64,000 nt of DNA, taken from the NCBI GenBank assembly GCA_023251805.1, contig JAHEYB010000003.1, positions 46,249 through 110,248 of the forward strand. The letters are read 5' to 3'. A program made the position numbers and the translations under genes. Under the pieces are notes generated by a model that did no database searches, had not been told where the DNA came from, and saw nothing but the letters and a program-made list of their open reading frames with translations. This stretch comes from Bacteroidota bacterium (GTDB taxonomy: Bacteria > Bacteroidota > Bacteroidia > 2-12-FULL-35-15). Positions 45,201 through 53,541 of this stretch are shown piece by piece; position 1 is the first letter of the stretch; each line of letters begins with the position of its first letter.

Positions 45201-46760
45201 ATCGAGAAAAACTTTTCATTCGAGATGAATAAAGTAGTGAATGGTTCATTAAAAGCAAGTTTCACAGCTTATCCAAATGTTGTAAATGATTTAATGAAAG
45301 GTGTAGAAGGAATTTTATCGGAGCCTTACGGATGCTTTGAACAAACATCTTGTACAGCATATCCAAATGCTATGGTATTGGATTATTTGAAATCAACAGA
45401 TAGCAAAGACACCAAAACAATATCTTATGCAAGTGATTTATTAAACAGAGGTTATAAACGCCTAACTACTTTTGAAGCAAAAGATAAAGGATATGAGTGG
45501 TTTGGAGCATCGCCTGCACATGAAGGATTAACTGCATATGGAATTTTAGAATTTGTTGACATGAAAAAAGCAGGAGCTGATGTAGATCAAAAAATGGTTG
45601 ACAGAACATCACAATGGTTAATGAGTCACAAAGATGGTAAAGGAGGTTTCCAAAGAGAAGCACATGCTTACCACGACTTCGGAAGAATCAGCGATGATAT
45701 TTTAAACGCTTATACCGTTTATGCATTAGCAGAAGCTGGTTATACCGATATCAAAAAAGAATTTGAAACATCCTATAAAAAAGCAATGGAAACAAAAGAT
45801 CCATATATGCTGGCGATGATGGCAAATGCTTCTTACAAATTGAATGAAAACACAAAAGGAGATGACGCAATGAGTGCTTTGTTGTCGAAACAGGATAAAG
45901 ACGGAAGCTTCACTGGCACAACACATTCAATAACCTATTCACAAGGAAATTCTTTGACCATCGAAACAACATCACTAAGTATTCTTGCGATATTAAAGAC
46001 AGGAAAAAATGTAGTAGCTATGCAAAATGCAGTAAAATATTTGGTAGGTGCAAGAAGTGGTTCAGGCGTATTCAGCAGCACACAAGGAACGATACTTGCT
46101 TTGAAAGCATTGACAGAGTATGCTAAATCGAGCAAGAAAACAAGTGAAAATGGAACTGTTGAGATTTATGTTGATGGAAAAAAAGTAGCAGAAAAATCTT
46201 ATGTAGCTGGAGAAAAAGGAGCCATTGTAATTGATGGTATGGAAGAATTTGTAAAAGGAGAAGGAAAACATGATGTGAAAGTGAAATATGTGGGAGTTAA
46301 AACACCACTTCCTTATTCTGTATCAATGACCTGGAACACCACACTTCCTGTGAGTGATATAGCTTGTGCAATTGATTTGAAAACAAAAATGTCTACTAAA
46401 ACGGCTAATGTTGGAGAAACAGTTCGCTTAACAGCAACCATCACCAACAAAAAGAACGAAGAAGTTCCAAGTACAATGGCAATCATTGGAATTCCTGCAG
46501 GATTCACCGTTCAACCTTGGCAATTAAAAGAGTTGCAAGAAAAGAAAGTGTTTGATTATTATGAAATAGTTGGCAATAATATTGCGGTGTATTACCGCGG
46601 TATGGATAAAAAAGCTGTGAAAGAAATCAATCTTGATTTGAAAGCAGAAATGCCTGGAGTGTATGACGCACCTGCTTCATCAGCTTATTTGTACTACACA
46701 AACGAATTTAAAACTTGGAGTGGTGTGGATAAAGTAACAATTAAAAAAGCAGTAATATAA
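42249..46760 (+). CDS. Alpha-2-macroglobulin family protein
   Basis: 1503 residues, the size of large bacterial alpha-2-macroglobulins. An N-terminal signal/anchor (~15-30) is followed by MG domains (YVQFDKPFYEPGDNIWFS) and a carboxypeptidase-regulatory-like domain at ~575-650. A Gly/Lys-rich low-complexity stretch at ~675-775 is the likely bait region. The A2M domain contains YASDDITSFRTTAEGIATDG. The thioester site is Cys1029-Phe-Glu-Gln1032 (YGCFEQTSC), so the Cys and Gln needed for the bond are kept. Family members trap proteases in the periplasm. Residues 147-153 (LPAGQAG) come from an in-frame R2 repeat. The 165-base gap upstream holds an R1 repeat. Confidence 0.93.
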   Translation: MRSKKISRIVPIAGLSLAMMAMVAWIVPSNYYQLAMDNEIIKSIKSKLSAYQEQMPEDRIYVQFDKPFYEPGDNIWFSTFIRDGKSLKASTKSDIVHIEFLNPKGTIEKSINVIAKNGVAAGDFALDAEALGGMYKVRAYTNWMKNLPAGQAGEGNEYYFEKDIQVQDLVLPNLKMKLDFEKKAFGAGDEVVAKLELNTNENKPLSNYKINFVANLDGQQFISKADITDENGIKYVKFNLPKELKTNDGLLNVMIEYNGLTESISRSIPILLNKVQFTMFPEGGDLVAGLESNVAFRALNEFDKPADVEGIILNEEGKQVATLASYHMGMGSFKFTPAANEKYSVKITKPEGIAETFVLPQTLSRGYVMNIDNSKAGELSAIIHSTETEELSLVAQVRGKMYYSTVLDAKKGINKIVFPTSNFPIGVTQVTLFDSKGVPRSERLAFVNMDKHLNIAIETDKDKYLPREKVKMTVTVKDERGIPMPANLALSVVNDQLISFADDKSGNILSQLLLQQDVKGKIEEPSFYFNAKEEKADKALDYLLMTAGWRRFSWEKLMNDNLPALAFQGEKAVVAGTVLDASTGKAITNAKIKINGGAEYETDDNGKFIFNKLDLTTPVTLTYSAWGYAAQAQYIQNYQQGMTMYLYDNNYYNRYYNIPSASSNASRADVDDLMAIPEDAPMGGGEGKMARNERAPLKHADARGNKKTPLGQKAGKPGDGKAPMKEVAVNGQNIVLLAEVAKLAVDKSEKKVDRDQKMDVKSKDARLEKFRKVEEMELDEEQANINQQQLMVYYRAREFAAPVYNKQETVETRTDFRNTIYWNPNVEVDKTGTKTVEFYASDDITSFRTTAEGIATDGTVGRAEKNFFTQLPFAMTTKIPVEVATEDNVSIPLTLKNNTDKPLGGALTITSPDGLKSLVEIPTAQIIMPGKAKTIYLDYKVLDKIGYGEFTIAFRACGLGDAFTQKIKIAPKGFPVTASFSGQDIEKNFSFEMNKVVNGSLKASFTAYPNVVNDLMKGVEGILSEPYGCFEQTSCTAYPNAMVLDYLKSTDSKDTKTISYASDLLNRGYKRLTTFEAKDKGYEWFGASPAHEGLTAYGILEFVDMKKAGADVDQKMVDRTSQWLMSHKDGKGGFQREAHAYHDFGRISDDILNAYTVYALAEAGYTDIKKEFETSYKKAMETKDPYMLAMMANASYKLNENTKGDDAMSALLSKQDKDGSFTGTTHSITYSQGNSLTIETTSLSILAILKTGKNVVAMQNAVKYLVGARSGSGVFSSTQGTILALKALTEYAKSSKKTSENGTVEIYVDGKKVAEKSYVAGEKGAIVIDGMEEFVKGEGKHDVKVKYVGVKTPLPYSVSMTWNTTLPVSDIACAIDLKTKMSTKTANVGETVRLTATITNKKNEEVPSTMAIIGIPAGFTVQPWQLKELQEKKVFDYYEIVGNNIAVYYRGMDKKAVKEINLDLKAEMPGVYDAPASSAYLYYTNEFKTWSGVDKVTIKKAVI
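42686..42706. repeat. R2 palindromic repeat in frame inside the alpha-2-macroglobulin gene
   Basis: CCTGCCTG-CCGGA-CAGGCAGG: an 8-bp stem with a 5-base loop, translated LPAGQAG. Same family as 22687-22711 between genes. Confidence 0.85.
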
Positions 46761-46765
46761 TTTCT

Positions 46766-46813
46766 CGACTCCGCTCAGTATGACGGCCTCAAATGTCATG
46801 CTGAGCGTAGTCG
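46766..46813. repeat. R3 inverted repeat (CGACTCCGCTCAG)
   Basis: CGACTCCGCTCAGTATGAC and GTCATGCTGAGCGTAGTCG pair with two mismatches around a 10-base loop. It starts right after the alpha-2-macroglobulin stop and could help end transcription, though no T-run follows. Confidence 0.8.
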
Positions 46814-46843
46814 AAGCATAAATCTTTAAAAACATAAAACATT

Positions 46844-47401
46844 ATGAATAACCGCAGAGAGTTTAGAGAGATAATAAAGGTTTCAAGAGAAGGTAGCGCT
46901 CAACAACCTTTATTACCGAAATTATTCGGGGCTCTGCGATTATTCATTTTGTTTTTCCTTTTAAGCAGCACTGCATTTGCGCAAAACCTGCTCAACAATA
47001 AACAATACGATTTGAATGACCCTAGAAACCCCGATTGTCCTTGTCACAAATTACAGAAGCTGGCGGACGATGAATATAATCGTCAACAAAATGGAACAAA
47101 TCAGTTTGTGTCCAACTTCAACAAAATAGATCTGAACGACAACGTGGACAATCAGATTAACATTCAGCAAAATTTCAATCCAGTGAACGACAATCTAGGC
47201 AACGACAATGAATCAACTAAAAACAAATTTCATTTTGAACCGAGACGAAGTAATGGCTCTTTAGGCTTAGGAATAAGTTCTGGAAGAAATAAGAAAAAGA
47301 AAACGGGTAATTACATTATGAAAAAGATTTACCGAGCCAAAATAAAACATTCAAAAATTAAAAAGGCAAAACCAAACTATTCGGTGTGCTACAAATGGTA
47401 A
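46844..47401 (+). CDS. Secreted Asn-rich protein of unknown function
   Basis: 185 residues. A long, basic 28-residue start precedes the hydrophobic signal core (FILFFLLSSTAFAQ). The mature part is rich in Asn, Asp and Gln (NKIDLNDNVDNQINIQQNF), with a DPRNPDCPCHKLQKLADDEY motif and a very basic C terminus. The unusual N-terminal extension is encoded by CCGCAGAGAG-type repeat DNA, and TAATAAAGGTT is repeated in inverted form at 46872-46882 and 46905-46915. No better start codon is visible. Confidence 0.65.
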   Translation: MNNRREFREIIKVSREGSAQQPLLPKLFGALRLFILFFLLSSTAFAQNLLNNKQYDLNDPRNPDCPCHKLQKLADDEYNRQQNGTNQFVSNFNKIDLNDNVDNQINIQQNFNPVNDNLGNDNESTKNKFHFEPRRSNGSLGLGISSGRNKKKKTGNYIMKKIYRAKIKHSKIKKAKPNYSVCYKW

Positions 47402-47407
47402 TCCTTA

Positions 47408-47863
47408 CTATAACAATCTAAATTGTTTCGAGTGATGAATCGCATGTTTGTGAAGTAAATGCACCCATTCTTCAAAATTCAAATCTCCAAAAAAAGGATT
47501 CGTAATTTTCTCACCTTTATTTACTTCAAAATAATTAATAAAAGCAGTTACTTGATAATTGTATTCTGCAATTGCTTCTTTCATTCCCGATTTTACAACA
47601 GGACTAGGAATATCCGGCATTAAAGCATTTGGAGTTAAAGGTTTAAATTCTTTATCGCTCATGGCGAAAGACTTGTATTTATCCACCAATTCAACAGCCG
47701 TAACCAACTTTTGATTATTGCTTCCGGTAGCATAGCTAATTGAATCAGCCATGTGTTCTACCATTTGTTGTGCCTTTAAAACTCCCCACTCCCCTTTTGT
47801 TTCAGGATTTAGAGTTGCCACCAATTTAGGAAATTCTGTTTTTAAAAAATTTAGCTTGTCCAT
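47408..47863 (-). CDS. DinB-like (DUF1569) protein
   Basis: 151 residues, four-helix-bundle pattern. WGVLKAQQMVEHMADSISYA contains the first His and HLLHKHAIHHSKQFRLL holds the others, the three-His metal site typical of DinB/DUF1569. Such proteins bind zinc or nickel and include thiol-dependent transferases; no substrate can be named. The gene is 5 bases downstream of the MORN/TonB gene on the same strand. Confidence 0.8.
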   Translation of the reverse strand: MDKLNFLKTEFPKLVATLNPETKGEWGVLKAQQMVEHMADSISYATGSNNQKLVTAVELVDKYKSFAMSDKEFKPLTPNALMPDIPSPVVKSGMKEAIAEYNYQVTAFINYFEVNKGEKITNPFFGDLNFEEWVHLLHKHAIHHSKQFRLL

Positions 47864-47868
47864 TATTT

Positions 47869-49494
47869 TTATCTTAAATGATATTTAATTGGAAAATTGA
47901 ATTGAACAGATACAGGTTGTCCTGACTGCATTCCGGGGTTCCAGCGAGGCATCATTTCAACAATTCTTTTTGCTTCTATATCACAACCCTTTCCACCTGC
48001 AACTCCTCTCAATATTCTTACATCTCTAATTTCTCCAACTTGATCAACCACAAAAGTAACATAACAAGTTCCTTGTATGCCGGCTTCCTTTTCCATTTGA
48101 GGATATACAATATTTTTTTGAACAAATTCTGTCATCATTTCATTTCCTCCGGGGAAAGAAGGCATCTGTTCAGTAATTGTAAAAATATCTTCGGTTTGAT
48201 TCGTTGCAGGTTTAGTACCAGGAGGAGGCGGTGGTGGCGGTGGCGGTGGAAAAGGCGTTTGCGTGTCTTTCTTTTTATCTGCTTCTTCCTTTGTTACAAA
48301 AGCATACCCATAGTCGTAGGAAGTAGTTTCTAATCCATTTTCATCATAGGTTTTCCAAATATAAATTTTACTTCCTTTGTTATACTTCCCTTCACTCGAC
48401 AATTTTCCTTTTTTATAATACTTCGCTTCTCCATTCATCAACCCATCTGAATAATTTATTTCAGAGTAAGGCAAACCATTTTCATCATAAGAAACCCAAA
48501 GTCCAGATCTTTGGCCATTTTCATACTTTCCTTTGCCTTGAATCCCACCATTTTTTAAATAATCAACGGCATCTCCTTCCAACAATCCATTTTTATAATT
48601 TGTTTTAGCACTTAGCTCTCCGGTGGGATAATTAGTAATCCAAAGCCCCTCTCTTTTGCCGGTCATGTAGTTTCCTTCTCTACTCACCATTCCTTCTTTA
48701 TAATACTTAGCATACCCATCTAAAAAAGAATTTTTAAGTATTTCTTCACTTATTAATTTCCCGTTAGCGTCAAAAAAACGGATAGTCCCTGTACCATCTT
48801 TCAGAGTGCCATAATCAAATTTTTTTCCGTCTACTCCTAAATAAGAAATAACATTATACAAGCTTCCTTTTTTGTACATCAACTTTTCGTGCAAGGCCGC
48901 ATTTCCATAGTAAGATGTATAAATGCTGTCCTTTAAATCGCCCTTCATATACTTTTCTACTTTAAGTATTCCTGACTCATAGTATTCTTTTGAAACGCCA
49001 TTCAATGTATCACCTAAGTAAGTTGTAATTTTATGAACTTTTCCATCAGGAAAATATTCTGTAAAAGTGCCATGTACTACATCATTCACATAGGGTTTTT
49101 CAAAAGAAAGATTTCCGTTTTCATAAAAACCTTTAAAAACTCCATCATTCTTCCCCATTTTATAAGGCATTATGCAAGACAATTCTCCAGCTAAATAATA
49201 CGAACGCCATTCTCCATCTTTTAAATCATCCACATAAGAGCCTTTCTGCTGAAGATTATCGTTATATCCAGTAAATTCCCAAACACCATTTCTCTTCCCA
49301 TTTTTGTATGATCCTTTTGTTAAAGTTTTTCCGTAATAAACCATTTCATAAGAACCATTTTTAGCACCGGTAGCATCATCCACAACGTATTTTTTGTAAT
49401 ACTTACGTGCAAGTGTATCTGTTATCAACGTTTGAGCATAACTGTTCCCAATAAAAAATATCAAAAATAAAAAAAGCTTGAATTTAATTTTCAT
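47869..49494 (-). CDS. MORN-repeat protein with C-terminal TonB domain
   Basis: 541 residues. Signal peptide at 1-20. Residues ~40-405 hold about twelve MORN/YwqK-type repeats of 22-24 residues (GKRNGVWEF, LLEGDAVDYLKNG, YNKGSKIYIWKTYDENG). A nine-proline run follows, then a TonB C-terminal domain at ~455-541 (FPGGNEMMTEFVQKNIVYP, GKGCDIEAKRIVEMMPRWNP). It has no ExbB/ExbD-type N-terminal anchor apart from the signal peptide, so a normal energy-transducer role is doubtful. MORN-TonB combinations are frequent in Bacteroidota and may serve envelope assembly. Confidence 0.87.
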   Translation of the reverse strand: MKIKFKLFLFLIFFIGNSYAQTLITDTLARKYYKKYVVDDATGAKNGSYEMVYYGKTLTKGSYKNGKRNGVWEFTGYNDNLQQKGSYVDDLKDGEWRSYYLAGELSCIMPYKMGKNDGVFKGFYENGNLSFEKPYVNDVVHGTFTEYFPDGKVHKITTYLGDTLNGVSKEYYESGILKVEKYMKGDLKDSIYTSYYGNAALHEKLMYKKGSLYNVISYLGVDGKKFDYGTLKDGTGTIRFFDANGKLISEEILKNSFLDGYAKYYKEGMVSREGNYMTGKREGLWITNYPTGELSAKTNYKNGLLEGDAVDYLKNGGIQGKGKYENGQRSGLWVSYDENGLPYSEINYSDGLMNGEAKYYKKGKLSSEGKYNKGSKIYIWKTYDENGLETTSYDYGYAFVTKEEADKKKDTQTPFPPPPPPPPPPGTKPATNQTEDIFTITEQMPSFPGGNEMMTEFVQKNIVYPQMEKEAGIQGTCYVTFVVDQVGEIRDVRILRGVAGGKGCDIEAKRIVEMMPRWNPGMQSGQPVSVQFNFPIKYHLR

Positions 49495-49936
49495 TATTCT
49501 TAATTTTTTTTAATTCTTTTGGAAAGTCCGTCTTTAAAATGTAAACTCCATTCATTGGGTTTTCCATTGGCATAGCGTCTCTCAAATAAAAATACATATG
49601 CGTGTCGCCCGATTTTTCTTTTACAACTTTTTCTGTTTTCTTCACTAATTTTTTTGAAACAGCAAATTGCATTGTTTTCCCACTTTCTGTAAAGCAATCC
49701 ACAACAGACATATCCCAGATATCAAAACTGAAAGGTTTATCATCAGGAAAGAATCCAGCTAAAGTATAAATCGTGTTGTTTTTAATTTTGAATTCCTTCA
49801 CAGGCTCCGAAACTAAAAATTCGTCTTCCCACAAATGTTTGATATTGTCTTCTGACTCCTGCCCTTCGTATAAATCATCGGCTAATCCTTTGTTGAATTC
49901 GGAGTTAACCAGTATAAAATGTAGATGTAAATTCAT
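49484..49936 (-). CDS. Unknown protein coupled to the MORN/TonB gene
   Basis: 150 residues, no signal peptide. MNLHLHFILVNSEFNKGLAD, then LWEDEFLVSEPVKEFKIKNN. Acidic N-terminal and basic C-terminal halves; no known motif. Its last 11 bases overlap the start of the MORN/TonB gene, indicating coupled translation. I do not recognise the family. Confidence 0.65.
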   Translation of the reverse strand: MNLHLHFILVNSEFNKGLADDLYEGQESEDNIKHLWEDEFLVSEPVKEFKIKNNTIYTLAGFFPDDKPFSFDIWDMSVVDCFTESGKTMQFAVSKKLVKKTEKVVKEKSGDTHMYFYLRDAMPMENPMNGVYILKTDFPKELKKIKNNEN

Positions 49937-50011
49937 ATTAAAATTCTTGATTTGTAGAATTTTTTATTTTTTGATTTATTCTAAAATTCAAAAAATCTAA
50001 AATTCAAAAAA

Positions 50012-50602
50012 TTATTTTGTTTGTTTCCACGTCTTATAAATATCTTGTTGTTTGGGGCGGCCTTTCTCAATTTCTCTTAAAGGCTCACACTCTTTCAACG
50101 TTGCTTTACAATCGGCTGGCAGTTGCTGATACAACTTTGTTCCTTGTGTTTTCCATTCAATCATTTCATCACTTACCTCTTTCACTATTTTCGCAGGATT
50201 TCCCACTACAACTTTTCTTGCTTCTATAATCGTATCCGCTGGAACAAAACACAAAGCACCTACAATACAATTATCGCCAATCACCACATTGTCCATCACC
50301 ACTGCATTCATTCCTACCAAAACATTTTTTCCAATTGTTCCACCATGAATAATTGCACCATGACCAATGTGTGCAGCTTCTTTTAACAAAACAGTTGTTC
50401 CGGGAAACATGTGAATCGTACAATTTTCCTGAACATTACATCCATCTTCAATAATGATTTGTCCCCAATCGCCACGAATAGCCGCACCAGGACCAACATA
50501 AACATCCTTTCCAATAATTACGTTACCTGTAACGGTTGCATTCGGATGAATGAAAGCACTTTCATGAATGACAGGTTTATAGCCGTTGAATTCGTATATC
50601 AT
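50012..50602 (-). CDS. paaY: PaaY, hexapeptide-repeat thioesterase of the phenylacetate pathway
   Basis: 196 residues. Left-handed beta-helix (hexapeptide) repeats at ~10-130 (ATVTGNVIIGKDVYVG, AAHIGHGAIIHGGTIG), with the zinc-type His residues in ENCTIHMFPG and HIGHGAIIHG. The C-terminal helix WKTQGTKLYQQLPADC matches PaaY rather than plain gamma-carbonic anhydrases. In known systems PaaY removes dead-end CoA thioesters such as 2-hydroxycyclohepta-1,4,6-triene-1-formyl-CoA. It is the last recognised paa gene of the minus-strand cluster. Confidence 0.92.
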   Translation of the reverse strand: MIYEFNGYKPVIHESAFIHPNATVTGNVIIGKDVYVGPGAAIRGDWGQIIIEDGCNVQENCTIHMFPGTTVLLKEAAHIGHGAIIHGGTIGKNVLVGMNAVVMDNVVIGDNCIVGALCFVPADTIIEARKVVVGNPAKIVKEVSDEMIEWKTQGTKLYQQLPADCKATLKECEPLREIEKGRPKQQDIYKTWKQTK

Positions 50603-50660
50603 AAGTTAATTAAGGAATTGGTCAAATGGGTTAAATTGGGCTTAACCTAAATTAACTCAT

Positions 50661-51869
50661 TTAACATTTTTCTATTATTACTGCATAACCTTGTCCGACT
50701 CCAATACACATTGTTATCAAAGCATACTTTTTATTTTGTTCGTGCAATTCAATTGCAGCAGAATTTAAAATACGTGCTCCACTCATTCCTAATGGATGAC
50801 CTAATGCAATTGCTCCACCGTTTGGATTTATTCTTGAATCGTTATCTGCTAAACCAAGTGCTCGTGTACACGCCAATGATTGTGCAGCAAATGCTTCATT
50901 CAATTCGATGATATCAATATCTTTCATTGTTAAACCTGCACGTTTCAAGGCCATGTTAGTAGCTTCAACCGGACCGATTCCCATTATGCGCGGTTCAACA
51001 CCTGCAACACCTGAAGAAACAATTCTTGCTAATGGTCTTAGATTGTATTTTTTTACTCCTTCATCAGAAGCTAATAAAATAGCTGCTGCTCCATCATTTA
51101 ATCCAGATGCATTTCCTGCAGTTACAGTTCCGCCTTCTTTTTTAAATGCACCTTTTAATTTTGATAATCCTTCCATGGTAGTATCTGCACGCATAAATTC
51201 ATCTTTATCAAAAACCTTTGGCTCACCTTTTTTCTGTAGAATTTGTACCGCAACAATTTCTTTTGCAAATCGTCCTTTTGCTTGAGCTATAGCAGCTTTT
51301 TGTTGAGACCAAAAAGCAAATTCATCTTGATCTTCCCTAGAAATTTTATCTCTGTCTGCTAAATTTTCTGCTGTCTCGCCCATTGCATCCACTCCATAAA
51401 GTTCTTTCATCTTTGGATTGATAAATCTCCATCCAAAAGATGAATCAAACAATTGTTGATCTCTTCCAAAAGGAGAACTTGCTTTCGACATCACCCACGG
51501 TCCGCGCGTCATGTTTTCTACTCCTCCTGCAATCATCAAATCACTTTCACCAATCATAATACTACGAGCAGCAGCCATTGAAGCTGACAAACCAGAAGCA
51601 CATAAACGATTTACTGTTTCACCTGGAACTTGATAAGGCAAACCTGCAAGCAACAATGCCATACGAGCAACGTTACGATTGTCTTCACCCGATTGATTTG
51701 CACAACCCAATAACACATCGCCAATTTGTTTAGCATCTATGCTTGGATTACGAGCAATTAATTCTTTTAAAACAATAGCCGCTAAATCGTCTGTACGAAC
51801 GGTTGACAAAGTTCCTCCGAAATTTCCGATTGGAGTACGAACTCCATTAATGATGTATGCGTTTTTCAT
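50661..51869 (-). CDS. paaJ: PaaJ/PcaF-type 3-oxoadipyl-CoA thiolase
   Basis: 402 residues, the normal thiolase length. Nucleophile Cys90 (NRLCASGLSASM), the His motif GGAIALGHPLGMSGAR, and the second Cys in TMCIGVGQGYAV. GWRFINPKMKELYGVDAMGE matches the 3-oxoadipyl-CoA / 3-oxo-5,6-dehydrosuberyl-CoA thiolases. It releases acetyl-CoA and succinyl-CoA at the end of the pathway and also acts after PaaZ. The same enzyme could serve the beta-ketoadipate route. Confidence 0.92.
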   Translation of the reverse strand: MKNAYIINGVRTPIGNFGGTLSTVRTDDLAAIVLKELIARNPSIDAKQIGDVLLGCANQSGEDNRNVARMALLLAGLPYQVPGETVNRLCASGLSASMAAARSIMIGESDLMIAGGVENMTRGPWVMSKASSPFGRDQQLFDSSFGWRFINPKMKELYGVDAMGETAENLADRDKISREDQDEFAFWSQQKAAIAQAKGRFAKEIVAVQILQKKGEPKVFDKDEFMRADTTMEGLSKLKGAFKKEGGTVTAGNASGLNDGAAAILLASDEGVKKYNLRPLARIVSSGVAGVEPRIMGIGPVEATNMALKRAGLTMKDIDIIELNEAFAAQSLACTRALGLADNDSRINPNGGAIALGHPLGMSGARILNSAAIELHEQNKKYALITMCIGVGQGYAVIIEKC

Positions 51870-51883
51870 ATCATGGTATTTTT

Positions 51884-51927
51884 CAACACAGAGAAACAGA
51901 GTTTGCAGAGTTTCACAGAGAGCTCCG
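51884..51927. repeat. Interspersed CACAGAGAAACAGAG repeat
   Basis: CACAGAGAAACAGAG, then TTTCACAGAGAGCTCCGAGG. A low-complexity purine repeat with a distant likeness to the CCGCAGAGAG arms at 58886. It lies between paaJ and paaI. Confidence 0.5.
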
Positions 51928-51951
51928 AGGTCTCAATTATCTGAGATTAAT

Positions 51952-52371
51952 TTATACTTCCCAATTTTTACTTGTGCGATAAACAGTTCCTTTAAAAAAA
52001 GCTACTTTTTCTTTTTTCTGATTACTTATCTCAATGTGATAGGTTCCCGTTTTGTTTGTCAAACTTAATTCTCTCGCTTCGCAAGTTAATTCATCGTTTA
52101 CATTTACTGCCACTGCAAATGAAATAGAACATTCAAGCGCAACACTTAATCGTCCGTATGCATTAGATGCAAAAGCAAGAGCACTATCTGCAAATGAAAA
52201 TGCAATTCCTCCATGGGCAATTCCAAAACCATTGACCATTTCGTCACGCACTTTCATCTTTAAAATACAATGACCCTGCTCCACCAAAACGGTTTCGATA
52301 CCAAGCCATTGACTGAATTTATCTTCAGCCATCATCTTATTGACAATCTTATTTGCGAGTTCTTTAGACAT
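51952..52371 (-). CDS. paaI: PaaI, acyl-CoA thioesterase
   Basis: 139 residues, hotdog fold. GFGIAHGGIAFSFADSALAFASN holds the HGG motif and the catalytic Asp of PaaI. The enzyme hydrolyses hydroxyphenylacetyl-CoA type esters and prevents loss of free CoA. It is 26 bases downstream of phhA. Confidence 0.92.
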   Translation of the reverse strand: MSKELANKIVNKMMAEDKFSQWLGIETVLVEQGHCILKMKVRDEMVNGFGIAHGGIAFSFADSALAFASNAYGRLSVALECSISFAVAVNVNDELTCEARELSLTNKTGTYHIEISNQKKEKVAFFKGTVYRTSKNWEV

Positions 52372-52397
52372 GTAACAAAGTTACCAAAAGAATTGTT

Positions 52398-53144
52398 CTA
52401 CAGAACAAAATCCATGTCTTTTTCAAGCACCTTTTCTAGCTCTTTTTCTATCTCTGCCAGTGAATTATAGAGCTGTTCAAAGGATTCCACCACAAAATAC
52501 TTGTCCTGTATCACATCTGTCCTAAAATCGGTATGCAATATCAAATCCACATCAAATTCGATGAGAACTGCTTGCTTGCTCATACAAAATTCCGACTCTC
52601 CTTTTGATGAGATGATTCCAGCACCGTATACTTTGATCTCATCGTTCTCTAAGATTAATCCAAATTCGATAGTGAACCAGTAGATTCTACCCAACAGCTC
52701 AACAGCTTTTGGATTATCGATGTTTTTTAATGCGATATCACTTAATCCTTTGAAAAAGTTCACATAGTTTTGGTTGCTTAACAAAGGAACGTGAGCAAAC
52801 ACATCGTGAAACATATCCGGTTCTTCTAAATAATCCAATTGCTCCATGGTTCTTAACCAGCAAGTCGATGTAAATTTTTTCTTAGAAAGAAATTCAAAAA
52901 ATATTTTTTGTGGGCTGATGTTAGGAACCGTTTCTATGCTCCAGCCAGTCGATGGCTTTAATAACGCATCCACTTCCAGAAAGTCGGGTATTTTTTCTGA
53001 AGAAAATTTTACTTCTTCCAAAGCTTTTAGGAATTCTGATGAAGCAATTGGTTTCAAAATTTCCATTTGACGGTTGAATAATGTTTTCCAAACTAGAAAA
53101 TCATTTTCTGTGTAATTCTTGTAAATCTGTTTTGTTGGTCTCAT
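52398..53144 (-). CDS. phhA: Phenylalanine 4-monooxygenase
   Basis: 248 residues, a bacterial catalytic-domain-only enzyme. Iron ligands His113 and His118 (FHDVFAHVPLL) and Glu160 (WFTIEFGL) are all present. It hydroxylates phenylalanine to tyrosine using a pterin and oxygen. It sits between paaH and paaI, which joins phenylalanine use with phenylacetate use in one cluster. A terminator at 53291 separates it from paaH, so it may start a separate message. No pterin carbinolamine dehydratase is in the window. Confidence 0.95.
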   Translation of the reverse strand: MRPTKQIYKNYTENDFLVWKTLFNRQMEILKPIASSEFLKALEEVKFSSEKIPDFLEVDALLKPSTGWSIETVPNISPQKIFFEFLSKKKFTSTCWLRTMEQLDYLEEPDMFHDVFAHVPLLSNQNYVNFFKGLSDIALKNIDNPKAVELLGRIYWFTIEFGLILENDEIKVYGAGIISSKGESEFCMSKQAVLIEFDVDLILHTDFRTDVIQDKYFVVESFEQLYNSLAEIEKELEKVLEKDMDFVL

Positions 53145-53235
53145 AATGGTTGTTGGTTTTTAGTTATTAGTTGTTTGTTTTAAATTTAAATGGCTGAGCA
53201 ATTCATATTCATTTCGTTTTCCGCTATAAGATCCC

Positions 53236-53253
53236 GCCCCGAGTACTCGGGGC
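53236..53253. repeat. Perfect 18-bp palindrome GCCCCGAGTACTCGGGGC
   Basis: Self-complementary, with no spacer, between the phhA start and the terminator of paaH. A similar CCCCGATTCAATTCGGGG lies before rlmD at about 26217. The 397-base gap from 53145 to 53541 otherwise holds an AACAAC-type repeat (near 53150), the terminator and an R3-type repeat, with no gene. Confidence 0.8.
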
Positions 53254-53290
53254 TGGATGTGTCCGACTAAGCTTCGCAAAGTCAGGCAAC

Positions 53291-53320
53291 AAAAAAGCCC
53301 ACTCCTTTCGGAATGGGCTT
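53291..53320 (-). terminator. Terminator downstream of paaH
   Basis: On the minus strand AAGCCCATTCC and GGAGTGGGCTT pair with one mismatch around GAAA, followed by TTTT. Confidence 0.75.
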
Positions 53321-53474
53321 GTATATTGATTTTTATAAGTTTCTTAGACTATGAACAATAGATTACCATTCCGGAGCGGGAGCTACGAATTTGATAATAA
53401 TTTGTATTGTTCATTTTATGCATGGGGCAAATGTAGTAAAGAATTTAATTCAATTGCAAATTTTCTTTAAGATT

Positions 53475-53540
53475 GTCATTTCAACTGCAAGGAGAAATCT
53501 CATCCTTAAAGAAAGATTTCTCGACTCCGCTCGAAATGAC
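53475..53540. repeat. R3-related inverted repeat
   Basis: GTCATTTCAACTGCAAGGAG and CTCGACTCCGCTCGAAATGAC flank a spacer containing CATCCTTAAAGA. The right arm has the CGACTCCGCTC core of R3. Confidence 0.7.
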
Positions 53541-53541
53541 T

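Noticed and set aside
45300-45360. Loss of the thioester in alpha-2-macroglobulin because GCGEQ is not present
   Set aside because: The site reads GCFEQ; the essential Cys and Gln are kept, and bacterial members vary at the middle position.
50908-51285. 125-residue plus-strand ORF
   Set aside because: Antisense to the thiolase gene, whose motifs are complete.
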